The notes under the pieces are model-generated. The model had not been told where the DNA came from. It did not search any database and worked only from the letters and a program-made list of their open reading frames with translations. From the NCBI GenBank assembly GCA_046729975.1, contig JBKPHS010000069.1:1-25290 (forward strand): a stretch of 25,290 nt of DNA, in the 5' to 3' direction. Both the position numbers and the translations under genes were made by a program. Positions 22,381-25,290 of the stretch are shown piece by piece. The DNA is from JBKPHS01 sp046729975 (GTDB taxonomy: Bacteria; Actinomycetota; Thermoleophilia; Solirubrobacterales; Thermoleophilaceae). Each line of letters starts with the position of its first letter. Within the stretch, counting starts at the first letter, position 1.

Positions 22381-23502
22381 CTAGACCGCTGGCGCGAGCG
22401 GCTTCGCTACCTGTACCGCCGCGAGCCGCCGGTACTCCGCCGCGTAGATCGCGGCCACGCGGTCGGCGGTGAACTGCGACGCGTAGCGGCGGCCCGCCTC
22501 GACGTCGGTCCTCATGCGACCCTCCAGAAGCGCGTCGAGCGCCGCTGCCAGCGCAGCGGGGTCCTCCGGCGGCACGATCACCGCGCGCCCGTCCCCGAGA
22601 ACCGCGGGCAGGCCCTCGACCGCGGTCCCGACGACCGGGGTCCCGAGCGCCATCGCGAGGAGTCCTGTCTGCGTGGACGCGTCGTGCCGCGACGGCACGA
22701 CACAGGCCGCCGCGCCTGCGATCCAGCGGCCGGGCTGGTGCTGCCAGCCGGGGAACCGCGCCGGCACGCGGAGCGCCCGCGCCCGGCGGCGGAGCGCCCG
22801 GTCCAGCGAGCCCGTGCCGAGCAAGTACGCAGCCGGCCGCGTGCGCGTGAGGGCGAGCGACTCGATCAACAGGTCGGGGCCCTTCTCGTGCTCGAGCCGG
22901 CCGGCGAAGACCACGCGCGGATGGGCGAGCCGGCGACCCTCCCGAGCGTCGGAGCCTGCGAGTGGCGAGCTGCCCTCGCGGAGGCGCCCCGCGGGGAGCC
23001 CGAGCGACAGCACGAGCTCGGCGGCGGCTGGGCCGTGCGCGAAGAAGGCGTCCACCCGGGCGAGCGCCCTGCGCATCCGTCTCAGCTCGGGCCGTCCGGG
23101 CCAGCGCAATGCGTTGTGCTCGCTGGCGACGACGGCGAGATCGTCCGGCGCCGCCTGCGCGCCCGCCCACCAGGCGCCGAACATGTGGCCGTGGACGACG
23201 TCCATGCCAGCCAGGCGAGGTCGGAGCCAGGCGACGAAGTCAGGCCGGCATGCGTACTGCAGCTCCGCTCCGCAGCCTCCCCACACCTCCACGTCGAGTC
23301 CATGTGCGCGACAGAGGGCGACGCCGCCGCGAGAGGCGTGGCCGGCGAGCAGGCGGGTCTCCACCCCTTGGTCGCGAAGCGCGGCGCTGAGGCGGAGCGC
23401 GCCGAGCTGCGCGCCACCCGGCTCGAGCTTTGCGATCACTCGGGCGACCAGCACCTCTCTGGAGCTTGACGGCCGCCGGGACGAAGTGCGAGCCGGTTTC
23501 AC
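22381..23502 (-). CDS. GT4-like glycosyltransferase
   Basis: The longest form starts at GTG 23502 (373 aa), but GTG 23454 and GTG 23439 are nearer to the first beta strand (VLVARVIAKLEPGGAQ) and would keep the gene clear of the sixA promoter repeats. The fold is GT-B: an N-terminal domain with KLEPGGAQLGALRLSAAL, a SEHNALRWPG block, then VVFAGRLEHEKGPDLLIESL and the C-terminal PSRHDASTQTGLLAM and ALGTPVVGTAVEGLPAVLGDG. The usual Ex7E motif is altered to Dx7L at HDASTQTGLL, a change at a residue that normally helps hold the donor nucleotide, so activity may be altered or lost. No signal peptide is seen. It is probably a cytoplasmic transferase using a nucleotide sugar; acceptor unknown. It stands alone, convergent with the small zinc-finger gene and divergent from sixA. 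Confidence 0.85.
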   Translation of the reverse strand: MKPARTSSRRPSSSREVLVARVIAKLEPGGAQLGALRLSAALRDQGVETRLLAGHASRGGVALCRAHGLDVEVWGGCGAELQYACRPDFVAWLRPRLAGMDVVHGHMFGAWWAGAQAAPDDLAVVASEHNALRWPGRPELRRMRRALARVDAFFAHGPAAAELVLSLGLPAGRLREGSSPLAGSDAREGRRLAHPRVVFAGRLEHEKGPDLLIESLALTRTRPAAYLLGTGSLDRALRRRARALRVPARFPGWQHQPGRWIAGAAACVVPSRHDASTQTGLLAMALGTPVVGTAVEGLPAVLGDGRAVIVPPEDPAALAAALDALLEGRMRTDVEAGRRYASQFTADRVAAIYAAEYRRLAAVQVAKPLAPAV

Positions 23503-23545
23503 ATCTCTTTCACGACCGGATCGGCCGGCGCGCGCCGGTTACAGT
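23497..23545 (+). promoter_or_regulatory. PHO-box-like pair and -10 for sixA-ppx-CHAD
   Basis: TTTCAC at 23497 and 23508 are exact 11-nt direct repeats. TACAGT (23540-23545) fits TANNNT and lies 7 nt before the GTG start at 23553, the same spacing as at the small zinc-finger gene, so a leaderless message is predicted. The distance from box to -10 is 21 nt rather than 16. Confidence 0.72.
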
Positions 23546-23552
23546 GCCAGCC

Positions 23553-23984
23553 GTGATCTGGCTATTGCGCCACGCCGAGGCAGACGACGGCAGTCCCGAC
23601 GCCGAGCGCAATCTGACCAGGAAGGGCAAGCGCCAGGCGCGCGCGGCCGGTGCGGCGCTGGCTGCCCTCGGAGTGAAGCTCGACGCCTGCCTGTCGAGCC
23701 CGAAGGTGAGGGCGGCCGAAACCGCTCGTCTGGCCTGCGAGCCGCTCGGAGTCGACGTTCAGCTCGAGCCCGCGCTCGCCGGCGGCCCGTTCGATCCCGA
23801 ACAGCTCGCGGCCGGCCTCGGCGACGACGTCATGCTGGTCGGCCACGACCCGGACTTCTCGATGGCCCTTCACCGGATGACGGGGTGTCAGGCCCGGATG
23901 AAGAAGGGCGGCCTGGCGGGCGTCGAGAAGGGCGAGCTGATCGTCCTGCTGAGGCCGCTGGAGCTCGAGGCGATCGGCTCCTAG
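23553..23984 (+). CDS. sixA: SixA-like phosphohistidine phosphatase (histidine phosphatase superfamily)
   Basis: The start GTG 23553 lies 7 nt after a -10 hexamer and has no ribosome site; the frame is open upstream but not protein-like. The product is 143 residues, typical of SixA. LLRHAEA gives the catalytic RHG-type motif as RHAE (Arg6, His7), SSPKVRAAETA (48-58) holds the second Arg, and VGHDPD (96-101) the second His98. SixA proteins remove phosphate from phosphohistidine in small carrier domains, such as HPt or NPr, and related members act on other phosphoesters. It is the first gene of a sixA-ppx-CHAD operon (2 nt to ppx), so its job may connect to polyphosphate or phosphate signalling; this is inference. 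Confidence 0.88.
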   Translation: MIWLLRHAEADDGSPDAERNLTRKGKRQARAAGAALAALGVKLDACLSSPKVRAAETARLACEPLGVDVQLEPALAGGPFDPEQLAAGLGDDVMLVGHDPDFSMALHRMTGCQARMKKGGLAGVEKGELIVLLRPLELEAIGS

Positions 23985-23986
23985 CG

Positions 23987-24874
23987 GTGGCCTACGCGTG
24001 CATCGACATCGGCAGCAACACGACCCGCATGCTCGTGGCCGAGGTGGACGACGGACGCCTGCGCGAGCTCGTCACCCAGCGCGCCTTCACGCGGGTCGGC
24101 AAGGGGCTGAAGCGCGGCAAGGCGATCCCCCAGGACAAGGTCGAGGATCTCATCGATGACGTCGAGCGCCAGCTGCAGTCGGCGCGCGCGGCCGGCGCGG
24201 AGGAGGTGTCCATCGTGGCGACCGCCGCGCTGCGGGACGCGGCCAACGGCGCCGAGGTCTCCGCGGACGTGGAGTCCAGGGTCGGCGTGCCCGTACGGAT
24301 CCTGTCGGGAGAGGACGAGGCCAGGCTGTCCTTTCTCGGTGCGACCAAGACCCTCGGCGCGCCGGTCACCGGCGAGGTATGCGTGATCGACGTCGGCGGG
24401 GGCTCCACGGAGGTCGTGGTCGGCAGCGTCCGCGAGGGGGTCTCCTGGTCGGAGTCGTTCCGGATCGGATCGGGTTTCCTGGCCGACAGCTATCTGCGCT
24501 CGGATCCGCCCTCCGCCAGCGAGCTCGAGGCCGTCCGCCGCCACGTGAGCGGGTTTTTCGACGGGCTCGAGCTGACGCAGCCGGATCGCGCGGTGGCCGT
24601 CGGGGGAACCGCGAGCTCGCTGCGCCGGCTCGCTGGGGCCGAGGTCGCTCACGACACGCTCGAGCGGTCGATCATGATCGTCGCGAGCGCGTCGCGCGAC
24701 GAGGTGGCCGAGCGCTTCGAGCTCGATCCCGAGCGCATCCGGGTGCTCCCCGGGGGCATCCTGATCTTCGAGGCCCTGTCCGACAAGCTCGGCATGCCTC
24801 TCACGGTGGGGAAGGGCGGTCTGCGGGAGGGTGTCGTTCTGGACCTGGTCGCCGGGAAGGCGGTGGCACGCTGA
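23987..24874 (+). CDS. ppx: Ppx/GppA-family exopolyphosphatase
   Basis: The start GTG 23987 lies 2 nt after the sixA stop; the product is 295 residues. It has the sugar-kinase/actin-like phosphatase fold: YACIDIGSNTTRMLVAEV (phosphate 1), VATAALRDA, SGEDEARLSF (107-116, with the likely catalytic Glu111), VIDVGGGSTEVVVG (phosphate 2) and VGGTASSL. The length of about 300 residues matches the short actinobacterial/Aquifex form, lacking the C-terminal HD-like domain of E. coli Ppx. It hydrolyses terminal phosphates from polyphosphate, or possibly pppGpp. Its stop shares a base with the CHAD start (TGATG). A PHO-box-like promoter upstream of sixA should drive it during phosphate starvation, when stored polyphosphate would be mobilised. 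Confidence 0.92.
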   Translation: MAYACIDIGSNTTRMLVAEVDDGRLRELVTQRAFTRVGKGLKRGKAIPQDKVEDLIDDVERQLQSARAAGAEEVSIVATAALRDAANGAEVSADVESRVGVPVRILSGEDEARLSFLGATKTLGAPVTGEVCVIDVGGGSTEVVVGSVREGVSWSESFRIGSGFLADSYLRSDPPSASELEAVRRHVSGFFDGLELTQPDRAVAVGGTASSLRRLAGAEVAHDTLERSIMIVASASRDEVAERFELDPERIRVLPGGILIFEALSDKLGMPLTVGKGGLREGVVLDLVAGKAVAR

Positions 24875-25290
24875 TGGCGAAGCCGCGCGAGATACCCGAC
24901 CTCTCGCCTGGGCTGACTTTTCGGCAGGCGGCTGCCCGAGCGGTCGAGGTGCGCGCGGGTGAGGTGTTCGACCACGCCGCCGGCGTGCTCGACACGAGCG
25001 AGATCGAGCGCCTGCACGACATGCGCGTGGCAACGCGGCGACTGCGGGCGGTGATGGAGATCTTCGCGCCCTGCTTCCCGAGGAAGGACTTCAAGCGGCT
25101 GCTTCGCGACGTGAAGGAGCTCGCGGACGCGCTCGGCGAGCGGCGCGATCCCGACGTGCACATCGATGCGATCGAGCGGATCGGCGCGGAGCTGACCGAG
25201 GAGGACCGGCCCGGGGTCCGGAGCTTCGTCGAAGAGCTGCGCGAGCAGCAGCTCGCCGGCAACGGCGCGCTCGCCCAGACCCTCGAGCGC
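24874..25290 (+). CDS. CHAD-domain protein, partial
   Basis: ATG 24874 overlaps the ppx stop by one base; 139 residues are visible before the window ends. The start of a CHAD domain is clear: LHDMRVATRRLRAVMEIF, with the conserved His and basic residues of the polyphosphate-binding pore, then RLLRDVKELADALGERRDPDV. CHAD domains are known to bind inorganic polyphosphate, often with CYTH triphosphatases or polyphosphate enzymes. Its translational coupling to ppx supports that role: it may target the phosphatase to granules or sense polyphosphate. Whether a CYTH domain or second CHAD half follows cannot be seen. Confidence 0.9.
   Translation, partial: MAKPREIPDLSPGLTFRQAAARAVEVRAGEVFDHAAGVLDTSEIERLHDMRVATRRLRAVMEIFAPCFPRKDFKRLLRDVKELADALGERRDPDVHIDAIERIGAELTEEDRPGVRSFVEELREQQLAGNGALAQTLER

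Noticed and set aside
22514..23986. Upstream part of the ppx reading frame
   Set aside because: It is antisense to the GT4 gene and overlaps sixA, with no Ppx-like sequence; ppx begins at GTG 23987.

Overview
The window is gene-dense, very GC-rich bacterial DNA with frequent GTG starts and 1-4 bp start/stop overlaps. Together with the pst operon type, PHP-domain proteins and probable leaderless promoters this suggests an Actinomycetota chromosome, perhaps class Thermoleophilia; that placement is inference. No rRNA, tRNA, transposase, CRISPR array or prophage gene was seen, and no gene-free stretch exceeds about 300 bases except 19455-19762, which holds a probable uncalled 5' end of a GH31 gene plus a divergent promoter region.

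Left part (1-10005, all minus strand). A partial multi-pass membrane protein of the LPG-synthase-TM/YbhN type runs off the left edge. It is preceded by an osmoprotectant-type ABC substrate-binding lipoprotein, a CHASE3-HAMP histidine kinase and a secreted clan-A-like glycoside hydrolase with thrombospondin type 3 calcium repeats. Upstream of these lies a four-gene unit read as DUF4331 protein -> TPR protein -> NicO/RcnA-like metal transporter -> second NiCoT-like transporter. The last three genes overlap by 4 bp, and a strong hairpin separates DUF4331 from the TPR gene.

Centre (10154-16576). A complete pstS-pstC-pstA-pstB-phoU operon (minus) is preceded by a small PhoB-type winged-helix protein without a receiver domain. 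Divergent from it are a full-length OmpR/PhoB-type response regulator and, overlapping it by 4 bp, a DUF47 PhoU-like protein.

Right part (16590-25290). A CpsB/YwqE-like PHP phosphoesterase and a GH31 glycosidase (both minus) are followed by a PHP-GT4 fusion protein (plus), a 70-aa zinc-finger-like protein (plus), a GT4 glycosyltransferase (minus) and a sixA-ppx-CHAD polyphosphate operon (plus, running off the right edge).

The unifying signal is a set of direct repeats with 11-nt periodicity (cores TTCAC, ending in GTAAC/GTTAC), like actinobacterial PHO boxes. They lie upstream of pstS, the receiver-less regulator, the CpsB-like gene, GH31, PHP-GT4, the small zinc-finger gene and sixA. At several sites the last repeat is followed by 16-17 nt, an NANNNT -10-like hexamer, and a start codon about 7-9 nt later, consistent with leaderless mRNAs. 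I read 10.2-25.3 kb as one predicted phosphate-starvation regulon combining phosphate uptake, polyphosphate turnover, and phosphoester/glycoconjugate (possibly lipid) remodelling.
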